The position numbers and the translations under genes are program-made. The notes under the pieces are model-generated. The model searched no databases. It was not told the origin of the DNA and saw only the letters and a program-made list of their open reading frames with translations. A stretch of DNA of 64,000 bases. Source: Cycas panzhihuaensis. Its lineage: Eukaryota > Cycadophyta. The stretch spans positions 27,473,741-27,537,740 of the forward strand of contig CM041465.1 of the NCBI GenBank assembly GCA_023213395.1. The letters run 5' to 3'. Positions 31,826 through 43,617 of this stretch are shown in pieces (within the stretch, counting starts at the first letter, position 1; each line of letters starts with the position of its first letter).

Positions 31826-32586
31826 TAATAGCCCTAACAATAATGATATATAGTTAACCATAATCTAATAGAAGCCAATATCAAAGAAAATAAAAATAAT
31901 TTCAGTAGGCTAATAATATACCTAAGAATGCTTATTAGGTAAAGGATTTTTTGTGTAGTTATATATATAGAATAGACCCTATAATAATGCTAACATAAAG
32001 ACTATTTTATCTAAGACAATGTAATAATTATATATTCATAGATGTTCTATAATACATCAAGAGTAATAATGAGATAGATATAAATGTCATTTCATTGTTC
32101 TATTGTTCACAATTCTATAAGTTAATTACTATGACACTACCACATGTCATAAGGTGGGGGAATACCTCTCAAGAAATCAACTAGATCTCTAGTCACTTTA
32201 GAGCCATGGTTTTTTGAAATATCAAAAGCCAAATAGAGTAGATTTTTTATGAGAAAATAAGCATGGATATAATAAAATAAATATTTGCATAAAAAAATTT
32301 CTAACTCAAAATGTATCTTACCAGTATATCATGTCGATGTGTTCTCAATCCCTTTTCAGATTAACCTACTTACTAAATGAAGCACAATCCTTCGTAACAT
32401 CTTAAATTGACATGGTTCTTTTATATTATTATATGACTTGCACACATGCTTCATAAAACACTTATCATCTATCTTATTTATATCTTCAAACCCTAGCCAT
32501 ATGGTTATAGTGTAGAATATAAAAAAATAATACAACATAATGTAACTCACTTATCTTAATGTTCTTCTAATAGGCCTATAATAGAC
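31826..32586. other. AT-rich stretch, possible LTR remnant
   Basis: There is no convincing gene. The minus-strand frame at 32356-32550 (64 codons) shows no motif. It may be an LTR of the element whose primer site lies at 31812. Confidence 0.3.
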
Positions 32587-32901
32587 TTAAAAGGGGTTAA
32601 TATATCAATGTCATTTATGTAATTAATTAAGTGACCTTAGGGTATATTGTTAGCATTAGTCTCTTAGTGAAATGTGCTTTATGTACATTTAGATGTAATT
32701 TTGGGTTCATGTCATTAGGCAGAAAAATCCTAAGTTTAATACTCACCCTCAATAATAAAAGGTGAAATCTCAAGGAGGGAATTATTATTCATTATCACCT
32801 ATAAGCTTTGCTCTCATATCTTATGTTCATCTCTTCTTTATTCTCTATTACCATTGTGCGCATGTGAATAATTTATTCCCTAGATCCATCTTTCCTTTAT
32901 A
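32587..32901 (+). repeat. Copia LTR (element E), related to the LTR of element D
   Basis: It matches the reverse complement of 59211-59537 along almost its full length (shared GGTGAAATCTCAAGGAGGGA, ATCCTAA and CTAGATCCATC). A primer site follows directly, so it is a 5' LTR on the plus strand. The last bases of the LTR are altered compared with D. Confidence 0.8.
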
Positions 32902-32914
32902 TGATATCAGAGCT
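32902..32914 (+). promoter_or_regulatory. Primer-binding site of element E
   Basis: TGATATCAGAGCT, one base from the initiator tRNA-Met site TGGTATCAGAGC, lies directly after the LTR. Confidence 0.7.
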
Positions 32915-34053
32915 AAAAGGGGATCTATTCACTCCATTCCACTTGCATGGAGTCATTTTGCATGTCCTTCATTTTCAATGTGAAGTATTGAGAGTGCACT
33001 CATTATTTTCAAAATTTTGATAGTTTTTTTATCATGCAAAGCTTGTACTTCGTTTACAACATATTTCAATATCCTCTATTTATTTATAGGGGCATTGAGG
33101 ATCAAAACTATTAGCCAAAAGAAGGTTTCCTAGCTTTAGGCTCCTAAAAAAAATAGTTACAAAGCCTTTTATTAATCTTTGTATCTAATTTTAAATTTAT
33201 TTAAGGGAGATTGTATTGATTTTTCATCATAAATTAATTATCAGTTATAAAATCTATATTATAAAATTATAGGGCAAATTTTTAGTTGTTTGTAAGTGGC
33301 AGAAAATAGCCAAAACCATTTAGAAAAAGGTTGTTTAGCCCTATGATAGGTGAAAATTAAAATTCATCTATTTTTACTAAAAAATTATAAGGAGGGATGC
33401 CCAAGTAAGACAAACTTTTTTATCTTCTACACCATCTCTAAAGTTTTCCTCGATCAACCTAAATGAGTAGAAGTTTAGTCAACCCTAATTTGATTACTTT
33501 TTTGAGAAATTTTCTCAAAATTTTTAATACATATTAAAATTTCTTGAGGGATTTAGTAGATCTAGCCTAAAGCAATCCAAAAAATCAAGTTTTATCAGTT
33601 TTAATACACCAGAGAGAGAAATTTCTTTAAAATTTAGATTTATACTAAACAAAGTCTCATAGGAGTTTCAACGAGTTTCAAGCTATTTCTGCTCATTTTC
33701 AAAAGTTTTACTAGAAGACATTTTGACTCACCACAATGAAATCTATCATCTGGGAGAGTGATGTTTTGAGCTAAAATGTTTTAGCCATTTTGTATGGTTG
33801 CATGACCATATAGAAGTTTCTGACAAAAGATTTTGATTCCTCTCACTTTTCCTAATACTTTTATTTTTTATCAAAATTTAACCTTAGAAGTAAATGTTTA
33901 AGTTTTTTAATTTTTTCCTTAAAAAAAGAAGAAGAAGAGGTTTTTCAAATATTAAAAATAAAAAAACTTATTGTAATAATAAAACACCTGGATTATAGCA
34001 AAATCTAGTGTTTATACTTAGCATCTTTATATATTTATTCATGTGCATGCACA
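32915..34053 (+). other. Leader of element E, interrupted by element B
   Basis: AT-rich sequence between the E primer site and the start of B. I see no gag codons. If B inserted into E, the coding part of E lies beyond B, outside the window. Confidence 0.4.
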
Positions 34054-35208
34054 TGTTTCATCAAAACTTAGCCTTTTGATTTCTATTTGATTTGTAATAG
34101 TAAGTTTTGACATGTTTGTATAGAAGATAAAAGATGAATTTTCTTGATTATAGATTAGGCCATATTTTGATGAAAGAATGTATGCATTTTATTCAATGAA
34201 GTATGATGAATAATGATGTGATTTATATATTTCTATTATTATCTGCCAATGACTTAAATTATGACACTAAAGTTTTCTTTTATGATTGATTTGACCTCAT
34301 ACCTCCTTTAAAATTCTTTATTTTTATATGTTTTCCTTGATTTCACCCAAATTTATTGATTTTTATCATTTATGGGCTTGAACTTAATGCTTTTCACCTT
34401 GATCTAGTCTTATTTATTTGTAAAATCATTTTTATGTTTTAATTTTTATTTTACATCAATTTTATATTTTTTTGAACCAATTTTTACGTTCATAATCATC
34501 GCATTTTTGGCAGGGCCAAAAATATGACAGATCACATTTTTAGTTTAAAATCACATTTTTAGTAGGTAAAAAATATGATTGGTCATGTTTTTTACTATCA
34601 TGCATGCAAAACTCAGCCACTACACTAGAATTTTGTATGTATCTACCCAAATTTAGTCGGATTTGATCTCTTCGATGCCCAAGAATGATCTTGAGTCTTA
34701 GGTGATTCATTGTAGAGAAGTTAGTAGTGATTTTGCTTAAGTTTTATTTAGATTTTTAAAGTTTCTTGGAGATTTTTGAAAACTTCTACTATGATATTAA
34801 AAGTTAGATTTTTAAAGACTTATGGGTAAAATCATGGAAGTGTTTTGATGTTGTGTTGCTGATATTCAATTATTAATAGTTCAAGCTTCAATCTTGTGGA
34901 TTTTTATTAAGGTTTTATGCTTCAAACTTCTTCTAATTTGGTAAGGTCTTTTCTATTGAGTTTCTAGCTTATTTCATAGTACTTTGAAGTTATTCTTCAC
35001 TTAGAAAGTCTTCTTTTCTTTGGCTAATTGTTGCAGTGATCTCATATTTATTTTAGACTTTGAAATATATATTAAAATCCTAGCCCTTTGTGGGGTTCCT
35101 TAAGGGTTAGACTAGGGTGAAGTAAAGTCATCTCTCCATCATTTATCAAACTATCCCTTCCCACTTTTTTATAATAATTTATATTTTAGTTATTTTTCTA
35201 CTCTCTTT
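34054..35208 (+). repeat. Element B, 5' LTR (about 1.16 kb)
   Basis: It starts TGTTTCATCAAAAC at 34054 and is collinear with the reverse complement of 25368-26539 (5' LTR of A), including the hairpin ATTTTTGGC-AGG-GCCAAAAAT at 34503-34523. The right end is set by the primer-site-like sequence that follows. Five bases GCACA precede it; the 3' partner lies outside the window. Confidence 0.7.
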
Positions 35209-35235
35209 TGGCATTGTTGGGCTATAATTTAGCCT
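35209..35235 (+). promoter_or_regulatory. Degenerate primer-binding site of element B
   Basis: TCTTTTGGCATTGTTGGGC resembles the TTTGGCGCCGTTGCCGGGGA-like internal start seen in many plant Ty3 elements, here with several transitions. Element A shows a decayed version at the same place. Confidence 0.4.
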
Positions 35236-36129
35236 TACTGGATTGTTCTCCTACTTTGATTTACTTTGAAGGAAAGTTTGTGGAAGAAAATTGATTAGCT
35301 AAAAAGAAAATTATCATTTTGAGGCATTCATTGCAATAGGAAAGAAGTTACTTTCTTATAATCTTATGGTTTCATTGATTTTCACTTCCAAGTTGGCTTC
35401 TTTATCTTTTAAAAGAAAAGTTGAGAATATCGAAAGGCAAAAACATCTTTGGTTTTTTAGTTTTGCAAAGGGTTCAATGATCCTTTTGGACCTTTTACTA
35501 CTCCAATTATGATAAAACCATTAAAACTAATTCTTTATGTGAAATTTATAGTTTAGATTTATGGTTTGTTTATCATCTCATAGGTCTGAAAATCATTAGA
35601 AAACAATAGTAATATCTTCTAAAAATATCTTTTTTTTTGCATCATTCATCATCTTTTTTCAAAGAATTAGTTGCATGCATGAGAGATGAAGTATGATGAC
35701 TAGTTTTGCATGTTAATTGATGTCTTTGAAAATCTTACACAAAGGTTATATAGTGTGTTTTAATTATTTGATATCATTATTCCTTTTTAAAATGAAGTAT
35801 GCATATCATATGTAGGAAAGTCATCTCCTAGTTGTGTTTTCATCTTTCATTAAAAAAAAAAAAAACAAAAGATATAAAAATTTACATATACCTTTTCAAG
35901 TTTGTTTACTTTTAATTGTTAAAAGAAAAAAATTTAAAAAAACATATATATTGGTTTGATCTTCTAGTCTCATTAATTGCCTAATTTTATCTTGCTCTCT
36001 TGGTTTTATTTCCTTGACAAAGTGAGCACAAACTAAAGTAAGAAATGAAACAAAACAAACCACTTTTCCATTGGCTTACCCTATCCTATATCTAAGTAGA
36101 ACCTAAAAAGTTGAAAATATTACATGAGA
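35236..36129 (+). other. Leader of element B
   Basis: Untranslated sequence between primer site and gag, collinear with A 24346-25345. Poly-A and poly-T runs are present. No gene is seen. Confidence 0.5.
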
Positions 36130-37689
36130 GGAGTCCCTAATAAGGACATTAAGGATATTATCAGTGTATCTCTGAACTTAGAACTCCTTCGTCAAGTTGT
36201 GTAAGTTAGTGGATACTACTACCCCTTTTTCATATCTATGCCTTTTGATATATCCATTCACACTTTATTAGGTGGCACTACTACGTGAAGAATCCTTCTT
36301 AGGAGTTGGGCAATGATGGTCTCTTAGGTCTTCTTGAGCTTCTTATCTCCTAATTTTAATCAAAACAAGAATTAAGAGATATTTAGTCCAGGTCTTCCTA
36401 AGGAATTTCTCAACCATCTTTTTGGTGACCTTATTGGGAAGCCACTATTTATCCTCAAATAAAGCTATGGAAACAATAATACCTATCCCTAAGTACTTGT
36501 TGAGACTCCAAGGCCTTTCACATGATTCTCAAGTATGTCTCTTACACTTTGGTCACGATGTTTCATCATCTTACGTTGAATCTTCAGAACTTCAAGCACA
36601 AGATACATACATTTATCCTCCTAAAGATTCAACCCACTTATATAACATACCGGTAGCGTATAGATATCTAGAACCTTCTCAATATCCTAGTGATTCTACT
36701 TTTAAGGATCCTTCTTTTACACAAGAAGAACCAACTTCAGGTCAACCGCATCCATCTTTTCTTGAGATAGTTCTTATTAGGATCCCTACCTCATTATACA
36801 TGCCTAGTTACCATGACCCATTTTACTTGAAGACGTAGACCATATTATCCCTACAATAGCATTTACAAATTAATCCCTTAGGTAAACACCATGAGTCGAT
36901 TGAGGTACAGCCCCCAGCTAATGTTGTTTAGTCTCCTCATCCTTCTTATCCTACTTCATATAGGCCTATGTTGCAGTCCCATTCCCTGCCCTTGGAGGAA
37001 GTTAATGACCATAAATCAACCCATTCATAGCCTTATCAATCTCCTCCTAGGTAATATGTTTGCATTCATTTTCCCTATTCCATACCTCCTACCCATGGAG
37101 GCACTACTATCATTATTACTTATAACAACCCTAGTGCTATATATGCATCCACCTCTAGTAAAGTGGTTATGACTTTACTTAGTTTAAACCCAATCCATTC
37201 TTGTTCCACTAGGATACCTCTTCTTATTCTATCTCATCTACCACTTAATTACTGCTTCATACATCACATACCACTTGGTCCCATGGTGTTAGACCTTGTC
37301 CACCATCCCCTAAAGCATCTAACATGATTTCCTCTTTGCAGCATGTTTCTCACTCTCATTTAGCTCATCCTCACACTTTAGTAAGTCAATCATGACCTTT
37401 GAGGATTTCTAATCCCACTTCTTTTTCATACATTCCTAGACGTACTCCATAATCTAATCCTTTCTACACCTTTAATCCAAGTTTCCCTTAATATCTTATA
37501 CCTCAAAACAACTCTATGGTTAACCTTGTAGCATGGTTTATTTCCCTCTCTACTCTTCCACCCAATGATGATTTACAACAACAACCATAATCACAACAAC
37601 CCATCTATTTATCTATTCCTCGTCCATCATCCTTACCTCAATGTCTTACTATATTAAGGCCAAGGAGACCTTTCCTAGATTATATGAAG
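36130..37689 (+). pseudogene. Gag N-terminal region, element B
   Basis: The open frame 36422-36838 begins VTLLGSHYLSSNKAMETII and contains LRLQGLSHDSQVCLLHFGHD, matched in element A on both sides of the C insertion. The coding sequence extends upstream, with PFSYLCLLIYPFTLYQV-like codons from about 36210. Downstream to 37689 the frame is broken and Ser/Pro/His-rich. No enzymatic domain is present. Confidence 0.6.
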
Positions 37690-38640
37690 TCTCCTTTTTT
37701 GTGCAAGGTCTTATTGTCACTTATGCCTCCATTTCTTCCTGAGTTGCCTAAATTTTCTAGTAACTCTTTTCAAGACTCTGCCTTCTATATATAGGAATTT
37801 ACACTTATTTTCATAGATTTCATACCATATGATTATGTCATAATGTACCTATTTCCTAAATCACTTCAAGGTGATGCCTTGAAGTGATTTTATCATCTCC
37901 CCTTAGCTTCCATTCTCTTTTTCTAGAAATTGGTTGACTCCTTTATCAACTATTTTGATGTAGCAAGACCATTTGAGTCAGGCATTAAATATTTATTAGC
38001 TATTAAGCAGAATCATGATGAGACATCAAGGGACTTTGTTAAGAGGTTTCAAGATTAGGTACACACTTGTCACTCACATCTTAATACTAATTTATTATTC
38101 GATCTATTTACTAATGCATTAAGGTCCCACATGTATTTATAAGTTTTAAAACTTAGTCCTTAAATATATGAAGAAGCGGTTGATCATTGTTTAACCCTAG
38201 AAACATTCAAAATTCAAGAAGGTATCAAGAAGGTTGGAAAACCTATGCCTTCTAAAGAAATAATTCAAACCACAAAGACTTCCCATCTTAAACCCACTTA
38301 TGAGCATATGACTTCTTTGATTAGATCATTGGAATTTATGATCAATACTAAATTATGCGTTGATCCTCCTTGTTAAAGTCAACCTTTCTAAGAGACCAAA
38401 GTTATTCACCTTACCAAAGAGAGGAAGCAATAAATTCCTCCCCCGCCTCCTTCTTCCTTTAGAAAGATGAAATGGTGCTCATATCAAGTTATTCACCTTA
38501 CCAAAGAGAGGAAGCAATAAATTCCTCCCCCACCTCCTTCTTCCTTTAGAAAGACAAAATGGTGCTCATATCATCTGATAGATGTGTATGATAAAACTGA
38601 GTGCTGAATAGTTCAAAATGCAAATCAAAACACAAGTGTT
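37690..38640 (+). pseudogene. Gag capsid and finger, element B
   Basis: Plus-strand codons give LPELPKFSSNSFQDSAF, IPYDYVIMYLFPKSLQGDAL, LVDSFINYFDVARPFESGI and TSRDFVKRFQD, in the order of the retrotransposon gag domain, with TAG or TAA at former Gln and Trp codons. Near 38560 KTKWCSYHLIDVYDKTEC forms a C-x2-H...C finger. An 87-bp tandem duplication at 38401-38574 doubles the Pro-rich segment and the start of the finger, in frame (87 is a multiple of three). It is collinear with A 7759-8697. Confidence 0.8.
38401..38574 (+). repeat. 87-bp tandem duplication within gag of element B
   Basis: 38401-38487 and 38488-38574 are nearly identical (both start GTTATTCACCTTACCAAAG). Element A has a single copy here, so the duplication arose in the B lineage. 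The few differences between the copies indicate that it is recent compared with the element. Confidence 0.9.
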
Positions 38641-39560
38641 CAAATAAACTACTCTTCTAATTCATCTCAAGACTAGATGATCCATAAGGATCCATTACCT
38701 CAACATAATGAGAAGATAAGTAAAGACGATAAAGGTAAAGAAAAGTAGATGCAAGATGATGAAGGCGAATCCTTGAGTTCTAATTCATCAAAGAAGACTA
38801 ACACTCTAGAAAATGCTCCAATAAAAAGAAACACCAATTAATCCCACCCACCTCCCAAAGGTAGGGATACTAAGAGAACCATAAACATGGTGGAGACTAT
38901 AAAGAGTGCAAGTCCATCTAAATTATCCAATGATTTCATGGTGAGAAATCCTAACTCTTTACCTCTAATACCTCCCCTATCCCATCAAGTTTAAATCCAT
39001 TTGCTCTAGTTTAAAGGATGGATCTTTCTCCTTAGTAGAAGAATTAAAGACCATTTTGGCAGGTATATCAGTTATTGATTTACTGAAGCATTACGCTGAG
39101 TAATTGCAACTTCTATTTGACACATTAGGAGTTCCTGTGGTAGTTTCTCCACCCGCTTCTATGCTTTCTTTCAACCTTGTTACCTAATTTAGTCATTCTA
39201 CCCATACGCTTAATGACATACTCCCATTTTACATTAATATTGTGAAGGACGATGTCAATATCAAGTGAGTTATTATTAAGAAGGGATCATCTTTCAATAT
39301 AATCCCTCTTTGTTTTCTTGAGGATTTAGAGATTTCTATTTTTGATCCATATGAATGGATTTGCTAAGGGTATGATAAAAATCAAAAGGTACCCTTGGGT
39401 CAAGTCACTCTTCCTCTCATGTTAGAGGAAAAGACAATTCTTACCGAGCTTACTATCATCGACATAGACTTAGAATATAATATACTTTTGGGTAGACGAT
39501 AGATCTCCCAAATGGAAATGGTTTTTTCCTCCCTCTTTGGTGAACTTAAATTCATCCATG
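38641..39560 (+). pseudogene. Gag end and aspartic protease, element B
   Basis: After an Asp/Lys/Ser-rich tail comes INMVETIKSASPSKLSND, shared with A. The protease active-site region is IIKKGSSFNIIP (D replaced by K at the D-x-G site), followed by GYDKNQKVPLGQVTLPL and LTIIDIDLEYNILLGRR. The catalytic Asp is therefore lost in this copy, and a stop precedes it. Confidence 0.7.
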
Positions 39561-40432
39561 AGGGATAATTGAAGATTGTTAAGTGAAAGTCCAAACCTAT
39601 TAAGTAATTAGTTCCTCTTATTGAGACTTTTCTAGAACCTAGTGAATCCTCTAATTCCATGGAGTATTTCTTTCAATCACTTGGTTTAGGTCAATACTTT
39701 ACTATTAAAGCCCCTTTTACCCAACTAGAGGTAAAGGATATAGATTTAGTTGGAGTTGTTCATTTGTCATCAGGCTCCCAATCTACTCTTGTTCCTTTAG
39801 ACTCGACTGATTGCTCTTTAGTTTCTTCTTCTTTCATTCATGATGAAGAAGTGACTTCTTACTCTATTGTATCTTATTAGGGTCCACCCTTAGTTGGGAT
39901 TACTCACATAAGTACCTTCCCTCATGTTTAAACTCATTTCTCATAGGTTTTGTACTTACCCTCAGGGGTAAATCTAGTGATTCCTCCCACTATCACTTAT
40001 TTAGTTCCTACTTTTTTTAGTTCAGTTATATATGATTCACATGTTGATGCCTCCCACATCTTGCTCTCACTCCTCTATCTTTAAGACATAGTTGAATATA
40101 CATGAGAGGAAGATATTATTGCATCGATACTGAGACCTAGAATCAGGGGTGAAGATACTAATTCACTTTATATAGGTCAAATAATCACGACACCTCCATT
40201 GTAGTATAAGAAGTTAATTCCATATCCACTGTCTCTTTTCCTTCCTATCCTCATGTGGATCCTTTGCCATCTTCTCTTATTCGGATATCTTGGTCTAACC
40301 ATGACTGTGGTATGAATCATCAAGAGTTTAACCAAATCTTTTCTTTAGTTTGGAAGTTTGTTGATAGGCCCATTTACTTTTCTCATGTTTCTTCAATTAT
40401 AGAGTTTGTTCCCACTTATTCAAACTCTTTGA
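39561..40432 (+). pseudogene. Protease-RT linker, element B (left of element F)
   Basis: A 73-codon frame at 39659-39880 (YFFQSLGLGQYFTIKAPFTQ) and a 60-codon frame at 40255-40437 (SWSNHDCGMNHQEFNQIF) match the linker of element A. Element F interrupts it at 40432 within CAAACTCTTTGA. The reading resumes at 52561 with TTTGATTAGTC. Confidence 0.65.
40428..40432. repeat. Target site duplication TTTGA, left of element F
   Basis: TTTGA at 40428-40432 and again at 52561-52565, just outside the TG...CA ends of F. In element A the corresponding site reads AAACTCTTTGGTTGG uninterrupted. Confidence 0.9.
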
Positions 40433-40862
40433 TGTAGGAAAATAATGTAGGCCCAAATAAATCTGATACCAAATGAAGGAAATAAAATTGTAGGAGAACA
40501 GGGCAGAACATGAATCTAATAATCAAAACTCAATAGATCATTGTAGTATGAATGAGAAATCCATTGTATTCAATCTATGTTAATAAGAGAAAGCTTTACA
40601 AATTTCCCAATATAGGTGGTGTCTAAAGACACCAGGGTTGTACACCCCTCAATATATATAATTTTGAAGGAGGAAGGAAACTCCTCAACCCCTGAAATTT
40701 AAATTACAATAAAATAATACAAACTTAAGTCAAAGTAAACTTAACTCAAATTAACATAAAATTACCTACACATGTTGAGCAGCCACATGTATAAATTGAG
40801 GAAGATGAGGTCTGCTCCCCTAGTTGGAGGTGGGAGTGAAGTGATGACTATTAACTCCAACA
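40433..40862 (-). repeat. Element F, 3' LTR (430 bp)
   Basis: On the minus strand it starts TGTTGGAGTTAATAG at 40862 and ends TTTTCCTACA at 40433. It matches 52156-52560 and, in the other orientation, the two LTRs of G. Near its end it contains a primer-site-like word TTTGGTATCAGAT (40461-40473) inside the LTR, which the G LTRs lack. Confidence 0.9.
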
Positions 40863-40880
40863 TTCTCCCCCTTAATGGTT
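40863..40880 (-). promoter_or_regulatory. Polypurine tract of element F
   Basis: Minus-strand CATTAAGGGGGAGAA directly before TGTTGGAG. The same tract precedes the 3' LTR of G (TTAAGGGGGAGAA at 50370-50382). Confidence 0.85.
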
Positions 40881-41760
40881 ATCATGAATACTTGTATCTT
40901 CTCTTTGAACTTATGAAATTTATACTTAAAAGAAACTTTAAAAATATGTATCTTAACTTGATCATTGTCAACTTGCTTCAACCTTCTAGCAACATGTGTC
41001 CTTCTATCATGAAGTGGTGCAAAAATGATGTAAGTGAATGTAGTTGTAAAAAAACTATAAGTAAATAAAGCTTGATTTGTACAAAGATGAATAGCTACAA
41101 ATTTGACTTTGACTTCTAGAATTTTAACTTTGTCTTTCATATTATTAGGTCTCTTTTCTGTCATATCATAAGATTCCTTCTCCCCTTCAAATGGAGGACC
41201 AGGTTCTTGTGCGACATGTTGGTCCTGCATTTAATTTGAATCTTCCTTGGTCTTTTCATTATAATTCACCTATTCTAGTACCTATCTTATATGGTCAATA
41301 AAATCAACATCAAATACATTGAGGGTATCTTCCCCAAGTAGAAATCAAAATATCCCAAATGGATTTGGAAGTTGTTAATTCACATACTTTAAAAAATACA
41401 TTATCATCAATAATATAAAATAATAGTCCTAAGACTTTATTATCCTTTCTAAAATTTTCTTTAATACTAAGATCATATTCATGTTATAAATATTTTCAAA
41501 GATCATGTGTAATGAAATTATCTTACATGGTCCTATACCATTGTAAAAAATTATGCCCATTGAATATAGGAAATTGTGTCATTTTATCAAGAAAGACTTT
41601 AGTATATAAAATGTATGCTTTTACCAAATCAAGAAGGTCAATAGATACAACCTTTCAATGCAATAAATCCTTTGCCTTGATAATAATATATAATGCTGAA
41701 ACTAAAATATATATGAGTATTTCCACTTTGAAATATAGAGAATATGAAGGAACTTTTAAA
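40881..41760 (-). pseudogene. Copia gag remnant and 3' end peptide, element F
   Basis: An open minus-strand frame 41230-40820 starts MQDQHVAQEPGPPFEGEKES and runs into the LTR. G has a 146-codon homologue (50054-50494, MQDQLATQILDPPFEGENGS), so the frame was kept in both copies. Upstream, 41340-41760 reads as the N-terminus of a copia gag (QFPIFNGHNFLQWYRTM-like, F.G.N...W pattern). The rest of gag and all of pol are missing, which leaves a fused gag-start plus end peptide. Function unknown. Confidence 0.55.
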
Positions 41761-42959
41761 TAAAATAAATTGTACCCCTTAAATTTTTAGGTCCACTTGA
41801 CTTGTCACTTGCTTAAGGTCACTTTTTGTTATAAATTAGCTTAAAAATAGCTTATATAAAAGTCAAATGAGGCTTTAAATATATAGTATAAGTGATCAAT
41901 GAGAAATACAATAAAGAACTTCTTAAAAGAAAGGTTTAGAAGATAAGCTCAAGTTTGATAGCTTCAAAGCTGTACTAAATAGTGTTAGAATAAGATGAAA
42001 TTTCACCAGTGTGAAGATCAATGAAATTTATATTCAATGGAACTTACCGTTTTGAAAATAGGTTCCTATAAGTCAAATTTTAATGAACTAAACTTATAGG
42101 CCTCTTTTTTAGGCTTAACAGGAGCAAGGAGCTTAAAATCTTATAAAAATGCTTATGAAACTTTATAGAATACTATAAAAATGATCAAATATATCTTAGA
42201 GAGCTACTTAATAGATTTTAAGTTGAAAAAATTTGAGAAATAATATATGAAAAATGTGTAAATATGACAGGTTGGAGGTAATTAAGTACCTCAAATTTTA
42301 TACTTTTGAAAATCAGTAAAAACACATTAAAACATATAAAAAACTATGTCAGTTCGAAGAGGAGTGAGTCAGATTCTTAACAAAACTGATGGAATACAAA
42401 AACGTTATAGTAGAAATGACAGCAAGTACCTTTATGTAAAAATGTTTAAAAAGTGCTAAAAAACACTAAAATGCCACTTTCAGCGATTAAAATATTGATC
42501 AAAATAAATTCTAAAAAATAAAATAAATAGTTGGTAATGAAGTTTATTGAAAGTAGATCACTGTAGAATAGATCCAGGTAGAAAATATTCACCCGGTAAT
42601 AAAATATAGTCAGTTAAAAAGGTGATTTTATAAAAAAGTTTTAAAATCCTAAAAAAATGATTGATTGACTTTAAATCAATTGAAACAGGGTCAAATTAGG
42701 TCCAAATTGGTTATACAACCAGTTGCAATTGATCTATGAAAAAATTCTAATGCAATGAAACTAGTTTCGTCAGAAACTGCTGATATAATGAGGAGTTATG
42801 GTAAAATATTTCCAGTTACCCTATGTAAAAATGAAAAATTAAATAAAAATAAAAAGAAAAAAATTTTATAAACTATTGTTGGCCCCTTTAGTAATACCTA
42901 ATGATCATATCAAGGTAAAATAAGACCAGGGGCTAAGAGTGTAAAATGGATAATGCCCG
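41761..42959 (-). other. Conserved non-coding part of the F/G family
   Basis: There is no gene. In the opposite orientation it matches G 48180-49680, for example TCAATTGAAACAGGGTCAAATTAGG and GAAACTAGTTTCGTCAGAAAC against G 48380-48520. Its preservation in both copies, while the neighbouring cassette differs, marks it as the family backbone. Confidence 0.65.
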
Positions 42960-43240
42960 TTTTAACCCTAGAATTCAAATTTCATACAATGTAATTAAAT
43001 TTTTATTGAACTTTATTTATAAAATAAGAAATATATAAAAAAAGAAAATGTTCAAATTTTGAAGACAACACCATGTGGCCTCACTATCATCACCGCTGTC
43101 CCACTGCCCACGCCTCCTAGCACGTGGCTCCATATGCAGAGGGAAGACGAATGCTGCGGAGAACAATAAAATGAAGAACGTGAAGCTTGTGTAGAGACTT
43201 CTTCTACAGCAACAGTGGCTGTAGATCTTCAAATTCCACC

Positions 43241-43617
43241 ATGCGGCCAAAAATTTTTGATTCTCCGACTATTGAAAACTTAGATATAGTTTCCAATATA
43301 ATGAAGACAGATAGTATAAGTAGCCTACTAGAAATCAAGTAAAATATTTGGAATCTAGGAATTGATTATGCTTTAGGTGGTGAGAAAGTTGCAGCATATG
43401 AATCAAGAGGCAATTTTATTATGGAAAGACTAGAGATTATTTTGGATAGGTTATTTGGAAAGGCCTCTATTGGCTTTGATAAGGGGGAGAAGCTGTCATT
43501 TAAGACTTAGATTATTTAATCAGCTACACAAGCAGCTATATAGTTGGCAAATGTAGTCAATTCCACAACTGTGTTCTTTATTAAGGCCACATTTTCAAGA
43601 ACTATTACTACAGGACT
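43241..43617 (+). pseudogene. Captured host gene fragment with start codon, family not recognised
   Basis: From ATG 43241 the frame reads MRPKIFDSPTIENLDIVSN, DYALGGEKVAAYESRGNFIM, ERLEIILDRLFGKASIGFD and KGEKLSFKT, about 125 codons in all, with four stops that look like former CAA or CAG codons. The composition is that of a normal soluble helical protein and unlike transposon codons nearby. A more GC-rich block 43060-43210 precedes it, as in plant 5' regions. I cannot name the family. It ends where the sequence changes at about 43617. Confidence 0.5.

Noticed and set aside
32762-32983. 73-codon plus-strand frame
   Set aside because: It lies across the LTR and primer site of element E.
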